Assembly: GCA_021463195.1 (NCBI GenBank)
Contig: JAJTXZ010000004.1
Coordinates: 1-64,000 of the forward strand
Direction of reading: 5' to 3'
Source of the DNA: Anaerolineae bacterium
GTDB taxonomy: Bacteria; Chloroflexota; Anaerolineae; UBA4142; SHND01
Length of the DNA stretch: 64,000 nucleotides
Shown one piece after another: positions 34,402 to 43,711 of this stretch. Position numbers and translations under genes: made by a program. Position 1 is the first letter of the stretch. The number at the start of each line of letters is the position of its first letter. The notes beneath the pieces were generated by a model. That model ran no database searches. It was not told the DNA's origin and worked only from the letters and a program-made list of their open reading frames with translations.

Positions 34402-34515
34402 CTTTGCCTCCAAAGCGCGCGGCTCTATGGAACATTCAGGACCGCGCGCTTTTTTCATTAAAACACAAGGCGGTCCGCCGCGTTGACGTAAACGCGTCGC
34501 GTCAACATCGCGCCG

Positions 34516-35319
34516 CTAACTTTTCTTTACGGGCAGCGCGGGCGTAATGCCGAAATCATAAAAGAATGCGCCCAACACGCCGCCGACGAGCGGACCAAGA
34601 ATCGGCACAACTAACCAATATAGACCGGTAAAACCGTTTGTATCGCCGACCAAGAGCGAAAAAATGCGCGGACCCAGGTCGCGCGCGGGATTAATCGCAT
34701 AGCCCGTCGGACCGCCGAGCGAAAGACCAATGGCGAAAACCGCGATGCCCACCATAAAGGGCCATAGATTAGCGCCCGGGCCAAGGTTATTCACGCTGTC
34801 TACGATAGCATAGATGAACACAATCAAGACAAACGTCCCAATCACTTCGACGATGAAATTCTGCCACAGAATGTCGCCGTAATTACCGCCCGGGCCGGTA
34901 TAAAAGACGTTCGTGAAACCTTTCTTTTGAAAGTCGCCCAGATAGACGAGATAAACCAGCGCCGCGCCGACAAAAGCGCCGACAAGCTGCGCGACCCAAT
35001 AACCGATGGCTTTGCCGATGGGCATTCCACGCCGCACCACTGCCGCCAACGTAACCGCGGGATTAATATGCGCGCCCGTGATACCGCCCGCGACATAGAC
35101 CGCCATTGCCACCGCCATTGCCCAGCCCCACGCGATGGTATTCCAATCATACGCGGTTCCCGCTAAACGCGGGGCAAATACAACATTCGCCACAACGCCA
35201 TCGCCAAACAGAATCAATAGCGCTGTGCCGACAAATTCCGCCCACAGCTCCGCGCCCAGAGTTTCTCGCCGTATCATCGGCAAGAATCCTTTGCGCGTAT
35301 AAATTTCCGATTGCGCCAT
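34516..35319 (-). CDS. glpF: Glycerol facilitator (aquaglyceroporin)
   Basis: This 267-residue MIP channel has six transmembrane helices and both pore loops: GAHINPAVTLAA and YAINPARDLGPR. The Asp after NPAR is the mark of glycerol-conducting channels rather than plain water channels. It lets glycerol, and probably dihydroxyacetone, enter by diffusion. Two in-frame ATG codons lie 6 bp apart; I chose the second (35319) because GGAGG is only 2 bases from the first and 8 from the second. It is the first gene of the nine-gene operon and sits behind a long leader. Confidence 0.95.
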   Translation of the reverse strand: MAQSEIYTRKGFLPMIRRETLGAELWAEFVGTALLILFGDGVVANVVFAPRLAGTAYDWNTIAWGWAMAVAMAVYVAGGITGAHINPAVTLAAVVRRGMPIGKAIGYWVAQLVGAFVGAALVYLVYLGDFQKKGFTNVFYTGPGGNYGDILWQNFIVEVIGTFVLIVFIYAIVDSVNNLGPGANLWPFMVGIAVFAIGLSLGGPTGYAINPARDLGPRIFSLLVGDTNGFTGLYWLVVPILGPLVGGVLGAFFYDFGITPALPVKKS

Positions 35320-35540
35320 TGCCATTACCTCCGTGTTGAATCGTACATTGCTTCAATAAGACATGCTGCCTGTTTCGGCAGCTCCCGCACGCGGAGACGC
35401 CGCTAAACATTTCCGCTTGACCGCGCAACCAATAAAGCGCGGAAACGCTGACCGATCATTTCTTTTCGCGAATTTTCAAGCTTGGCGAAACCGCCTCCTT
35501 TCTTTAGCTTGGTATCCGTCGCAAACAAGCTCCCGTCGGA

Positions 35541-35577
35541 ATAAACAAAAACCGTTCGCGCGCGAACGCGGAACGGT
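35541..35577 (-). terminator. Intrinsic terminator in the glpF leader
   Basis: On the minus strand ACCGTTC-CGCG-TTCG-CGCG and GAACGGT form a stem with a stable TTCG loop, followed by TTTTTGTTT. It directly follows the stop of the leader reading frame and lies upstream of glpF, where it would stop most transcripts unless overridden. Confidence 0.75.
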
Positions 35578-35622
35578 CTAGCTCAATAACGCAGCCCTGC
35601 GGATAAAGTCACTTTTGTTCAT
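35578..35622 (-). CDS. Possible 14-residue leader peptide upstream of glpF
   Basis: The frame reads MNKSDFIRRAALLS and stops exactly at the base of the terminator stem. It has an AAGGAGG sequence 6 bases before the ATG, stronger than most in the window. Two readings are open. It may be a leader peptide for attenuation of the glycerol/DHA operon. It may instead be the remnant of a gene cut short, since MNKSDFI resembles the start of HU-type DNA-binding proteins. Confidence 0.4.
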   Translation of the reverse strand: MNKSDFIRRAALLS

Positions 35623-35712
35623 TCCTCGCCTCCTTGATCAAAAACGTCGTCGCGCGCAACGTATCAGGTTGCGGCGAGACGATTTCGTCAAGAGGAAAAT
35701 AACACAATCCCT

Positions 35713-35742
35713 ACTGTACTATGTTTATTGGCGCCCTGTCAA
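35713..35742 (-). promoter_or_regulatory. Sigma-70-like promoter of the glycerol/DHA operon
   Basis: A perfect TTGACA (35742-35737) is followed after 18 bp by TACAGT (35718-35713). The weak -10 and longer spacer suit an activator-dependent promoter. No sigma-54 GG-N10-GC element was seen in this region. Confidence 0.6.
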
Positions 35743-35757
35743 CAAAAACGTCGTAGG

Positions 35758-35774
35758 TGTTCCATAATGAAACA
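35758..35774. promoter_or_regulatory. Operator 1 of the glycerol/DHA operon
   Basis: TGTTCCATAATGAAACA is an imperfect palindrome of the TGTTNCA-N3-TGAAACA type. It is centred about 60 bp before the expected start, the classic place for an activator. A second copy lies at 35792. Confidence 0.65.
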
Positions 35775-35791
35775 CCCGCGACGCAGTTAAT

Positions 35792-35808
35792 TGTTCTATT
35801 TTGAAACA
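35792..35808. promoter_or_regulatory. Operator 2 of the glycerol/DHA operon
   Basis: TGTTCTATTTTGAAACA shares 14 of 17 positions with operator 1 and the same TGTTC and TGAAACA ends. Centre-to-centre distance is 34 bp, about three helical turns. It lies 4 bp after the stop of the small membrane protein gene. Confidence 0.65.
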
Positions 35809-35812
35809 GCGT

Positions 35813-36064
35813 TTAGTTTTTGCCCCTGCCCGTCCAGCGGTTAAATAAAAGCATCCCTCCGAAAATAACCCAAATCAAGCCGCCGTAAATGATTCCCGAA
35901 AGAATAGCTTGCGGCGGCGTCTGCGCGCGCCAAGTCTGCGCGGTGATGAAAAGCGCCAAACCAACGCTCGTGATACTCATCAAGACGAGGCCCGCTCGCA
36001 GCGAAAGCCATGGGCGCGCTTCCGTGACGCGTTTGGGCGGCATTCGTTTTTTCGATTTTGACAT
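35813..36064 (-). CDS. Small two-helix membrane protein
   Basis: This 83-residue product begins MSKSKKRMPPKRVTEARPWL and has two transmembrane helices (SLRAGLVLMSITSVGLALFI and ILSGIIYGGLIWVIFGGMLL), ending NRWTGRGKN. The ATG at 36064 has GGGAG upstream. A longer frame to 36199 would overlap the regulator gene and has no start signal. It lies between the DhaR-like gene and the operators. I do not recognise the family. Confidence 0.65.
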   Translation of the reverse strand: MSKSKKRMPPKRVTEARPWLSLRAGLVLMSITSVGLALFITAQTWRAQTPPQAILSGIIYGGLIWVIFGGMLLFNRWTGRGKN

Positions 36065-36144
36065 GAATATACTCCCAAAAAATCGCGGCAAAACATTCGC
36101 GGCAAGTGACGCGCCAAAGAGACGCTTGGATGAATGTTTTGACC

Positions 36145-38121
36145 CTATTCGACTCGCAAGTCTGTAACGCCAATGCCCAACATTTTCATTTTCCGCCAAA
36201 GCGTGCTGCGCCCAATGCCCAGCGTGCGCGCGGTCTCGCTCAAATTGCCGCGCGCCGCGCGCCCCGCCGCCAAAATCGCCGCCGCTTCGCTTTCCGCCAT
36301 GCTCCGCACCGGCTCCGCGGCGCCCTTGCGCATCGCATAAACACGTCGCTCGCGCACATCCGGCGGCAAATGTTCGACGCGAATGATTTCGCCTTCGCTA
36401 TATAACGCCGCGCGCTCTATGATAACTTCCAATTCCGTAATATTGCCCGGAAAAGGATAGCGCTCCAAACGCTGCAGCGCGGCGGGCGCAATTCGCAGCG
36501 CGCGCCCAACTTGGCGGCTCGATTTTTCGAGCAGCCGCGCGGTCAAGCCCGCGATATCCTCGGGGCGTTCGCGCAGCGGCGGCAGCTGTATCACAATCGG
36601 CGACAACCGATAATATAAATCGCGGCGAAAGGACAACTCTTTGACGCGCTGCTCCAGCGCCGCTTCGCTTGACGCCATCACTCGCACATCCACCGCAATC
36701 ACGCGCGTTCCGCCCAAACGAATCACTTCGCCAAATTCGATCACGCGCACCAGCGCGGTTTGCATATCCAACGGCAGCGCATCCACCTGGTCCAAAAATA
36801 ACGTGCCGCCATTCGCCAATTCAAATTTGCTCGACTGCCCGCCCGCCGCCGCGCCCGCTTCAAAACCCAAAAATTCGCTCAGCGCCAAATCACGCGGAAT
36901 CGCGCGACAGTTGATCGCGAGAAAGGGTCCCGCGGCGCGTTTACTCGAATTATGAATCGCGCGCGCCAGCGCGTTTTTACTCGTCCCCGCTTCGCCGAGC
37001 AACAGCACACTGCCCTTGGCATTCGCTGCCGTCAACGCCTGTTTACGCACTCGCCGCGCGGCGAGACTATTGCCCACAAAATCATCTAGCGTTAACCGCG
37101 CATGCGCGCCCACCATCCGCGTGACCAGTTGACGCACCTGTTCCACGCGGCGCAGCGTCGCGATAAACTGAATCGGCGCGCCGTCGCTGTCTTTCAAGAC
37201 GCGCAAACTGACAAAACACTCGCGCGTCTTGCCCGCGCTTTGAAAACCGATTTCCGCTTCGCGCACTTCCTCCCCCAACGCGACCGCGCGCGCTAACGGT
37301 TCGGGCAGTGTCAGATATTCATTCCAATTGCGCCCGACGACCAAATTCGGCGCCAAACCCAATAGCGCGCCGCCCTGCTCATTCAAATGCGTCACAACGC
37401 CTTGCGCGTTCCATGCCAAAACGCCGTCCGAAATCGCTTCCAACGCCGCGTTCAATTCGCTCGCGCGTTCGTTCGCTTCGCGCATCAAGAATTCAGCGGA
37501 CAGTTGATTTTCAATCGCCCTAGCCGCCGCGACCACAATGCCCAATACGTGCGGCGTATAATGATTGACGCGCTGCATAACGCCGACCGCGCCCACCAAC
37601 GAACCGTCCAAGTCAAACACCGGCGCCGCGATCGAACTGTAGGAATGAAACACCGCCAAGAAATGTTCCGCCCCCACAATCTGCGCGGGCGCGCTTTCGG
37701 TCAACGCCACCGCGAAACCGTTTGTGCCGGCGCGACTCTCATCCAAAAATACGCCCGGGCGAATACCCAAACCGTGCAGCGCGCGCGAAATATTCCTGTC
37801 GCCCAATTCTTCCAACAGACAATGCGATTTATCCGTCAAGCCAATATATGCGCCTGTCCCTTCAATGAATTGGTAAATGTCCTCCATCAACGGACGCGCG
37901 AGCGCCAACAGCGCGGCATGTTTTTCACGCGTGCGCGCCAAGGCCGCTTTGCCCAAGTAACTCCATTGCGGCGCGGCGCGCGGATTCAGACGCGGCGCGC
38001 TGCGCTGCCACGAACGCGCTACCAAGGGGTCCAAGTCGCGCGCCAGCGCGCGCCGCGTGGTAAATTGACGCCACGCGCGGGCGAACAAGGCATGATTGGG
38101 CGCAAAGCAAGCTGGCTGCAT
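36145..38121 (-). CDS. DhaR/AcoR-type transcriptional activator with a degenerate AAA+ domain
   Basis: This 658-residue regulator has the AcoR/DhaR layout: N-terminal SWQRS region, GAF (about 75-195; SRAGTNGFAVAL), PAS (about 210-320), AAA+ (about 345-560) and a C-terminal Fis-type helix-turn-helix (LSETARTLGIGRSTLWRKM). The AAA+ domain is altered. Walker A is GEAGTSKN, not GExGTGKE. The sigma-54 contact loop GAFTGA is replaced by GAAAGG. Walker B reads FLDQVDAL, so the catalytic Glu is Gln. Sigma-54-dependent activation is therefore unlikely. E. coli DhaR also works at a sigma-70 promoter, and such a promoter with twin operators lies downstream at 35713-35808. It follows the hybrid kinase gene by 2 bp. 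Confidence 0.88.
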   Translation of the reverse strand: MQPACFAPNHALFARAWRQFTTRRALARDLDPLVARSWQRSAPRLNPRAAPQWSYLGKAALARTREKHAALLALARPLMEDIYQFIEGTGAYIGLTDKSHCLLEELGDRNISRALHGLGIRPGVFLDESRAGTNGFAVALTESAPAQIVGAEHFLAVFHSYSSIAAPVFDLDGSLVGAVGVMQRVNHYTPHVLGIVVAAARAIENQLSAEFLMREANERASELNAALEAISDGVLAWNAQGVVTHLNEQGGALLGLAPNLVVGRNWNEYLTLPEPLARAVALGEEVREAEIGFQSAGKTRECFVSLRVLKDSDGAPIQFIATLRRVEQVRQLVTRMVGAHARLTLDDFVGNSLAARRVRKQALTAANAKGSVLLLGEAGTSKNALARAIHNSSKRAAGPFLAINCRAIPRDLALSEFLGFEAGAAAGGQSSKFELANGGTLFLDQVDALPLDMQTALVRVIEFGEVIRLGGTRVIAVDVRVMASSEAALEQRVKELSFRRDLYYRLSPIVIQLPPLRERPEDIAGLTARLLEKSSRQVGRALRIAPAALQRLERYPFPGNITELEVIIERAALYSEGEIIRVEHLPPDVRERRVYAMRKGAAEPVRSMAESEAAAILAAGRAARGNLSETARTLGIGRSTLWRKMKMLGIGVTDLRVE

Positions 38122-38123
38122 CG

Positions 38124-41100
38124 TTACCTCGTCTTGCGTTGCAATTCCATTTTCAACGCCGCTTTAACGCGTTCAAACTCATCCCGCAAATCGGGCAACA
38201 ATTCTGCCAATCCTTGGCCCGACTGATTTTTGACGAGCTCTTCGATTTTCGCCGCGCGCGCCGTCAATTCGTATGCGCCCAAACTCGCGGCGGCGCCTTT
38301 GATGGAATGCGCGGCGCGGCGCAGCGATTCAAAATCTTTATCGCGCAATCCCGCTTCCATCTTTTCCAATTGCGCGCCCGTCTCTGCCATAAAAGTCTCC
38401 AACAATTGGTCTGTCGCGCCCACCGTCTCGGCCGTTTCCATTGCGCGAAAATTTTCCAGCGTCGCCGGGTCCCACGTAACCAATGGCGCCATTGCTGACA
38501 CGTCGCGCCGCGCGTCCGTTCGCATCGCCACCGCGTCAGGCAGCGCGTGCCAACGCGCCAAAACTCGCTGCAACATATTCAAGCGCACTGGCTTGCTCAA
38601 ATAATCGTCCATCCCCGCCGCCAAACACGCCTCGCGCGCGCCCGGCATTACATTCGCCGTAATCGCCACAATCGGCACGCGCCGCCCGTCAGCTTGTTCC
38701 AACGCGCGCAGCGCGCGCGTCGTCTCAAAGCCATCCATATCCGGCATCTGACAATCCATCAAGATCAATGTGTACGGCGCCCCCATACGCCGCGCCCCCG
38801 CCAACGCCATCAGCGCATCCGCGCCCGTCCGCGCGACGGAAACATTTTTAATTCCTAATTTCGATAGTTGGAGCTGCGCGAGACGTTGATTCGTCGTATT
38901 GTCTTCCACCACCAACACGCGCGCGACTTGGGATATGCGCGCGGCCATCGTCGGGTCCGCGCGCCCGAGTTCTTGCGACGACGCATCAAAAGTCCGAACA
39001 TCGTCTTGCGTCACTTGCAACGGCAGCGCAAACCAAAACGTCGAGCCCATTCCTTCCACGCTCTCGACGCCGATTTCGCCGCCCATCAATTCAATCAGGC
39101 GTTTGCTGATAGCGAGTCCCAAACCCGTTCCGCCAAAACGGCGCGTAATACTCATATCCGCTTGCATGAATGGCTCGAACAAGCGAGCGCGTGCGGACTC
39201 GCTCAAACCAATCCCCGTATCTCGCACCTCGAATCGTAACCAAAGCGTATCTGCGGACACGGACGCGCCAGCCCGCTCCAATATGGGACGCACGGTTAGC
39301 GCGATTTCGCCTTGCATTGTAAATTTTACCGCGTTGCTCAAGAGATTGAACAGCGTTTGCCGAATCCGTCCCGCGTCGCCGATAAAATGTTCTGGCAATT
39401 CTCGCGTTAACTCGGACCGCAAGTTCAAACCTTTTGCGCGCGCCTGCGGCTCGATAACTTCTTGCGCCATCCGCATCAAATCGGGCAAATGAAAATCCAC
39501 TAATTCAAGCGACAGCTTGCCCGCTTCGATTTTGCTAAAATCCAAAATATCGTTCAGGATAACCAACAGCGCATCCGTCGCGTGCCGCGCCAATTTTATA
39601 TAATCACGCTGCTCTGTCGTCAAACCGGTTTCAAGCAGCAATTCGGACATCCCCACGATGCTATTCAGCGGCGTTCGAATCTCATGGCTCATCATCGCCA
39701 AAAAGTCCGATTTCAAACGCGATGCTTCCACAGCTTGATCGCGCGCCTCCGCCAACGTTTGTTCCGCGCGCTCGCGCTGAATCGCCGCGCCAAACATATC
39801 CGCGGCGGTTTGCAGCGCGTCCAATTCCGCTTGCGACCATTCGCGCTCTTCGACGCATGAATCCAATCCGATGCAACCCCACCATTCCGCGCCCACAAAA
39901 ATCGGCACCGCCGCAATCGAGAGAATTTGCTGCTGCGCCGACAGCGCGCGTTCGTTTGCGGGAAAATCGCGGATGCGTCCATGCACCGCCAAACCCATTT
40001 TAAATTGCGTAACCCAGCGTTCGTAACCTGCTTCGATGATCGGCAAATTTTGAAACGCCCCGTCTTGATTCAACGGCATAATGCCGGGCGCCGTCCACTC
40101 GTAACGAATGCTCGTCAACAACGTCCCCTGCGCGTCGGTATGACTCTCGAAAATGTACACCCGACTGGTTTGCGCGGCTTGGCCCAAACGCAACAACGTC
40201 TCGGCAACCTGTTGTTCCCAACGCGGCGCGCGCAAAAACGCGGTGGCGGCAAAACTCACCGCTTCCAAAATCGCTTCGCGCCGACGCGCGTGTTCTTCCG
40301 CCAATTTGCGCGGCGTAATATCCGCCAAATAACCTTGCGAATACAACCCTTTGCCTTGCGCGTCGCGCACCAACACCGCCTTGTCATGCACCCATACGAC
40401 GCGCCCATCGCGCGCCAAGAGGCGATATTCTTGGTCAAACAACACGCCACTTTCATTATGCAGCCGCGTCGCCTCCAATACGCGCGCGCGGTCGGCGGAA
40501 TGCAAAATATTTTCCCATAACTGCGCGTTCGTCATCCACTCGGTCGGCGTATAACCGGTCATAGCTTGAATTTGCGGGCTAATGTACAAAGTCGTCGCGT
40601 TCGCGTCCAGCGCGTCAATAAAGGTCGCGGCGGGCAGTTGTTCCACCAAATTGCGATAACGCGCTTCTGTCTCGTGCAGCGATTTCTCGGTACGCCGCGC
40701 TGCCGCGACCGCGCGCTCCAATTCGGCGGCATGCGCCTGCGCGTCCAAACGCAGCGTTTCAACGCGCAGCAACGTACGCCGCCGCAATATGAACGCTAAA
40801 CTGGCAATGACCGTCGCGCCGCCCAAGAGCAAGCTAAAATACACGGCATCCGCCAGCGGCGCCCGCGTCCAAACTAGCCACCCCCAACTCGCTAATGTCA
40901 ACCCCAACGCCGCCGCCAACCAACGCCGCGATAGTAAGAAAATACCCGCGCCAATTAGACACAACGCGATGCCAACGCTTGGCAGCAGGTCATCGGAAAA
41001 ATACAAATGCAGCACGCCGTTCAAAACAGCGCCTGCATACAATGTCAAGCTAAGCGGATACACCCACGCATCGGGCAAAACGCGCGCCCGCAAATATCCA

Positions 41101-41327
41101 TAGATCGCGAAATAAATCAGCGCGGACAAACCCGCCACAAATGTCATGCGCGCGCTATCTTCCGATGGCAGCGCGAGCCAATGCAACAGCGCGAATACGG
41201 CGTACAAAACGCCCAACCCAAACGCGACGGGGCGCACACTGTCCGCTTGCGCGCGCAATAACGCCTGCGCCAGCTGTGAGCGCGCGCCATCCGACAATGC
41301 GACGTTGGGCGAAAATAATTTACGCAT
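38124..41327 (-). CDS. Hybrid sensor histidine kinase (membrane, PAS, GAF, HisKA, HATPase, REC, Hpt)
   Basis: This 1067-residue protein has about six transmembrane helices (40-195), a PAS domain (about 220-345), a GAF domain (about 360-510), HisKA with the phospho-His in [16 protein letters not shown], and HATPase motifs ([25 protein letters not shown]). A receiver with its Asp in [14 protein letters not shown] and a C-terminal Hpt with His in [13 protein letters not shown] complete the relay. Phosphate could move His-Asp-His and then to a separate response regulator, which is not in the window. It is co-transcribed with the DhaR-like gene, but that protein has no receiver, so a link would need another partner. 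The ligand is unknown. Confidence 0.93.
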   Translation of the reverse strand: MRKLFSPNVALSDGARSQLAQALLRAQADSVRPVAFGLGVLYAVFALLHWLALPSEDSARMTFVAGLSALIYFAIYGYLRARVLPDAWVYPLSLTLYAGAVLNGVLHLYFSDDLLPSVGIALCLIGAGIFLLSRRWLAAALGLTLASWGWLVWTRAPLADAVYFSLLLGGATVIASLAFILRRRTLLRVETLRLDAQAHAAELERAVAAARRTEKSLHETEARYRNLVEQLPAATFIDALDANATTLYISPQIQAMTGYTPTEWMTNAQLWENILHSADRARVLEATRLHNESGVLFDQEYRLLARDGRVVWVHDKAVLVRDAQGKGLYSQGYLADITPRKLAEEHARRREAILEAVSFAATAFLRAPRWEQQVAETLLRLGQAAQTSRVYIFESHTDAQGTLLTSIRYEWTAPGIMPLNQDGAFQNLPIIEAGYERWVTQFKMGLAVHGRIRDFPANERALSAQQQILSIAAVPIFVGAEWWGCIGLDSCVEEREWSQAELDALQTAADMFGAAIQRERAEQTLAEARDQAVEASRLKSDFLAMMSHEIRTPLNSIVGMSELLLETGLTTEQRDYIKLARHATDALLVILNDILDFSKIEAGKLSLELVDFHLPDLMRMAQEVIEPQARAKGLNLRSELTRELPEHFIGDAGRIRQTLFNLLSNAVKFTMQGEIALTVRPILERAGASVSADTLWLRFEVRDTGIGLSESARARLFEPFMQADMSITRRFGGTGLGLAISKRLIELMGGEIGVESVEGMGSTFWFALPLQVTQDDVRTFDASSQELGRADPTMAARISQVARVLVVEDNTTNQRLAQLQLSKLGIKNVSVARTGADALMALAGARRMGAPYTLILMDCQMPDMDGFETTRALRALEQADGRRVPIVAITANVMPGAREACLAAGMDDYLSKPVRLNMLQRVLARWHALPDAVAMRTDARRDVSAMAPLVTWDPATLENFRAMETAETVGATDQLLETFMAETGAQLEKMEAGLRDKDFESLRRAAHSIKGAAASLGAYELTARAAKIEELVKNQSGQGLAELLPDLRDEFERVKAALKMELQRKTR

Positions 41328-41346
41328 CCGAGTTGACGAGCGAGAT

Positions 41347-41375
41347 AAAAAAAAGCCGCCTCAAAACTCTGCGGC
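41347..41375 (-). terminator. Terminator after the CoxE-like gene
   Basis: On the minus strand GCCGC and GCGGC enclose a loop and are followed by eight T. It separates the CoxD/CoxE-like pair from the kinase-DhaR operon. Confidence 0.75.
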
Positions 41376-41385
41376 AACAAAACTA

Positions 41386-42672
41386 TTATTGACGGGGCGG
41401 CAACCGCGACGCGCCCGTAAGCGGCAAGCGGCTCAACAGCCGCGCCAAATCTTCAAACGACGCCAGATTGTGCGCCGGCAAAAAATCGTCCACATACGGG
41501 AGCGCGGCTTGGAGTCCCAACGTCAACGGCGCGTAATCGTCGGACGCAATCAGCGGATTCAACCAAATAACGCGGTACACGCTTTTACGCAAGCGCGCCA
41601 TTTCGCGCGCCAACAGTTTTGGTTCGCCGCGGTCCCAGCCATCGCTAATAATCAAAACCACCGCGCCGGGACGCAGCACACGCCGCGCCCACACAAAATT
41701 AAACGTCTTGAGAGCGTCGCCAATCCGTGTGCCGCCCGACCAATCCACCACCGTCTCTGCCACCTCGCGCAGCGCGCGCTCTACGCTGCGCGTGCGTAAC
41801 TGGCGCGTGATACGCGTCAAGCGCGTGCCAAAAACAAAACACTCGATCTGCGCGTCACGCGTATGCGGAGCCGCCATCCAAGCGTGCGCAAAATGCAGTA
41901 ACATCCGCGAATAATTTTCCATCGAACCGCTAATGTCGCACAACATCACCAACGGGCGCGGCTTGTATTTAGTCTTGCGCCACAACGGTTCGAGCAGCTC
42001 GCCGCCATATTTCAGATTGCGCCGCATCGTCGCGCGCGCGTCAAAAAATTCAACGCCGCCGCGTTCTTTGCGTCGCGTCGCGCGTTCACCCGTGCGCCAC
42101 GACAGCGCGCGCATCAACTTTTTCGCTTCTTCGACTTCGGCGCGCGTGAATGAACCAAAATCCTTGCGCCGCAAAATCTCTTGCGCCGAATAAGTTTGAA
42201 TCACGACGATTTTGCCTTGCTGCGGGAGCGGGTCGGCGCTCAACGGCGCAACGGCAGTCGCTTGAAAACGCGTCGGCGGCGGCGGTTTGGCGAAACCGGG
42301 CGTCACCGCGCGCGCCGCGCGCCGCGCGTCCGCGCTGTACTCGCGCGCTTTCCAAAACCACTCGAACGCCTGGTCGAATAACGCCAAGTCATCGCGTCGC
42401 GTAACCAAAAGACAGCGCGCCGCGTCCTTGAATTCGCGGCGCTGCGTCGCGTCGAGATATGGCAGCGCGTGCGCGAAATCATGCGCTTGGGTGGCGCTGA
42501 CATTTATACCGAGATGGCGCAAGAGACGCGTAAAAACGACGAGATTATGCGCGAGCTGACCGCCCGCTTGATACGCGCCCGCTTGATACAAATCCCATTG
42601 ACTCATTGCGCCGATAACCATTCTGACCGCCTTATCATCGTCATGCTTTCGCTCAACGCGTGGCGCGGTCAT
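41386..42672 (-). CDS. CoxE-like VWA-domain protein
   Basis: This 428-residue protein has a C-terminal von Willebrand A domain with a full MIDAS start (LCDISGSMENYSRM), GGTRIGDAL and VLIISDGWDRG. The N-terminal half is the helical CoxE-type region (LLRHLGINVSATQAHDF). CoxE works with the MoxR-type ATPase CoxD in metal-centre maturation of CO dehydrogenase in Oligotropha; related pairs remodel other enzymes. It overlaps the ATPase gene by 20 bp, so the pair is coupled. No CO dehydrogenase genes are here, so the client is unknown. Confidence 0.85.
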   Translation of the reverse strand: MTAPRVERKHDDDKAVRMVIGAMSQWDLYQAGAYQAGGQLAHNLVVFTRLLRHLGINVSATQAHDFAHALPYLDATQRREFKDAARCLLVTRRDDLALFDQAFEWFWKAREYSADARRAARAVTPGFAKPPPPTRFQATAVAPLSADPLPQQGKIVVIQTYSAQEILRRKDFGSFTRAEVEEAKKLMRALSWRTGERATRRKERGGVEFFDARATMRRNLKYGGELLEPLWRKTKYKPRPLVMLCDISGSMENYSRMLLHFAHAWMAAPHTRDAQIECFVFGTRLTRITRQLRTRSVERALREVAETVVDWSGGTRIGDALKTFNFVWARRVLRPGAVVLIISDGWDRGEPKLLAREMARLRKSVYRVIWLNPLIASDDYAPLTLGLQAALPYVDDFLPAHNLASFEDLARLLSRLPLTGASRLPPRQ

Positions 42673-43567
42673 AACCCAATTCGCGAAAACTTTTCGCGCG
42701 CGCGGTCAATTCATCCGCCACGCCGCCGCGCACCTGTTCCACATCGTCCTGATATTTCAAAATCACGCCGAGCGTTTCATTAACCACGCGCTCATCCAAC
42801 GCGGTCTGATCCAACGCGGCGAGCGCGCTCGCCCAATCCAACGTTTCCGCGACGCCGGGCATTTTGTACAATTCGCGCGCGCGTAACTCTTGAATAAACG
42901 CCACCACCTGCTCCGTCAACTGCGCGCTGACTTGGGGCGCTTTGGCGCGCACGATAGCGAGTTCTTTGTCGAAATTCGGATAATCAATCCAATAATAAAT
43001 GCAACGCCGTTTAAGCGCGTCGTGCAATTCACGCGTGCGATTCGAGGTAATGACGACGATCGGCGGATGCGTCGCTTTGAGCGTGCCAAGTTCAGGAATC
43101 GTGATTTGCCAATCGCTCAAGAGCTCGAGCAAGTACGCTTCGAATTCCGTATCGCTGCGGTCCACTTCATCAATCAACAAAACCGGCGCGCGCGCGCGCG
43201 ATTCTTCAATCGCTTGCAAGAGCGGGCGTTTGATGAGAAATTCGGGCGCAAAGATATTGGGCGCAGGGCGCGTCGCGCTCGCGTTGTCATGCGCGCGCAA
43301 TTCCAATAGTTGGCGCGCATAATTCCATTCATACACCGCGTGGTTAATATCCAACCCTTCGTAACACTGCAAACGAATTAAATCGGTTTGCAAAATATCC
43401 GCCAACGCTTTGGCGATTTCAGTTTTGCCGACGCCCGCTTCGCCTTCGAGAAATAATGGTTTGGTTAATTTGAGCGCCAGAAACGCCGCAGTGACCAACC
43501 CGCGGTCAGCCACATAATTGCGCGCGGCGAGCGCTTGGTCCATGACTTGGATAGTAGAAGGAAACAT
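42653..43567 (-). CDS. MoxR/CoxD-like AAA+ ATPase
   Basis: This 304-residue ATPase has Walker A GEAGVGKTEIAK (about residues 41-52), CoxD-type LQCYEGLDINHAVYEWNYA, Walker B VLLIDEVDR and sensor-1 VVITSNRTRELHDALKRR. It belongs to the CoxD branch of MoxR proteins, distinct from the MoxR encoded at 54946. It should drive remodelling of a client together with the CoxE-like VWA partner downstream. Upstream is a spacer made of repeated GGTTTTT words, then the divergent aldolase gene. Confidence 0.92.
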   Translation of the reverse strand: MFPSTIQVMDQALAARNYVADRGLVTAAFLALKLTKPLFLEGEAGVGKTEIAKALADILQTDLIRLQCYEGLDINHAVYEWNYARQLLELRAHDNASATRPAPNIFAPEFLIKRPLLQAIEESRARAPVLLIDEVDRSDTEFEAYLLELLSDWQITIPELGTLKATHPPIVVITSNRTRELHDALKRRCIYYWIDYPNFDKELAIVRAKAPQVSAQLTEQVVAFIQELRARELYKMPGVAETLDWASALAALDQTALDERVVNETLGVILKYQDDVEQVRGGVADELTARAKSFRELGYDRATR

Positions 43568-43711
43568 ATTGGGTTTTTGGGGTTTTAGGTTTTTGTTTTT
43601 TTGATTTTTGATTTACGATACACCGCGCCGATTGGATGTAAACTGGATTATCCTACGCGCATTTCGATTCGTCAAACATAAAATCCGCGCGGTCTTGCGC
43701 GAAAAAGAGTC

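Larger units (their letters stand above)
35320..35812 (-). other. Regulatory and leader region of the glycerol/DHA operon
   Basis: These 493 bp hold, in transcription order, two operators, a promoter, a GC-rich leader hairpin (CGCCGCAAC with GTTGCG, about 35650-35680), a 14-residue reading frame, a terminator, and a second leader part. The second part has a hairpin GCTGCC-GAAACA-GGCAGC near 35366-35383, just upstream of the glpF ribosome-binding site. I do not recognise a known riboswitch. Confidence 0.5.

Noticed and set aside
35320-35812. Sigma-54 promoter upstream of glpF
   Set aside because: I looked for GG-N10-GC with TGGCAC and TTGC on the minus strand and found none. A TTGACA-type promoter fits better, and the regulator lacks GAFTGA.
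41386-43567. CoxD/CoxE pair as part of a CO dehydrogenase cluster
   Set aside because: No coxL, coxM, coxS or molybdenum cofactor genes flank them; the pair is widespread with other clients.
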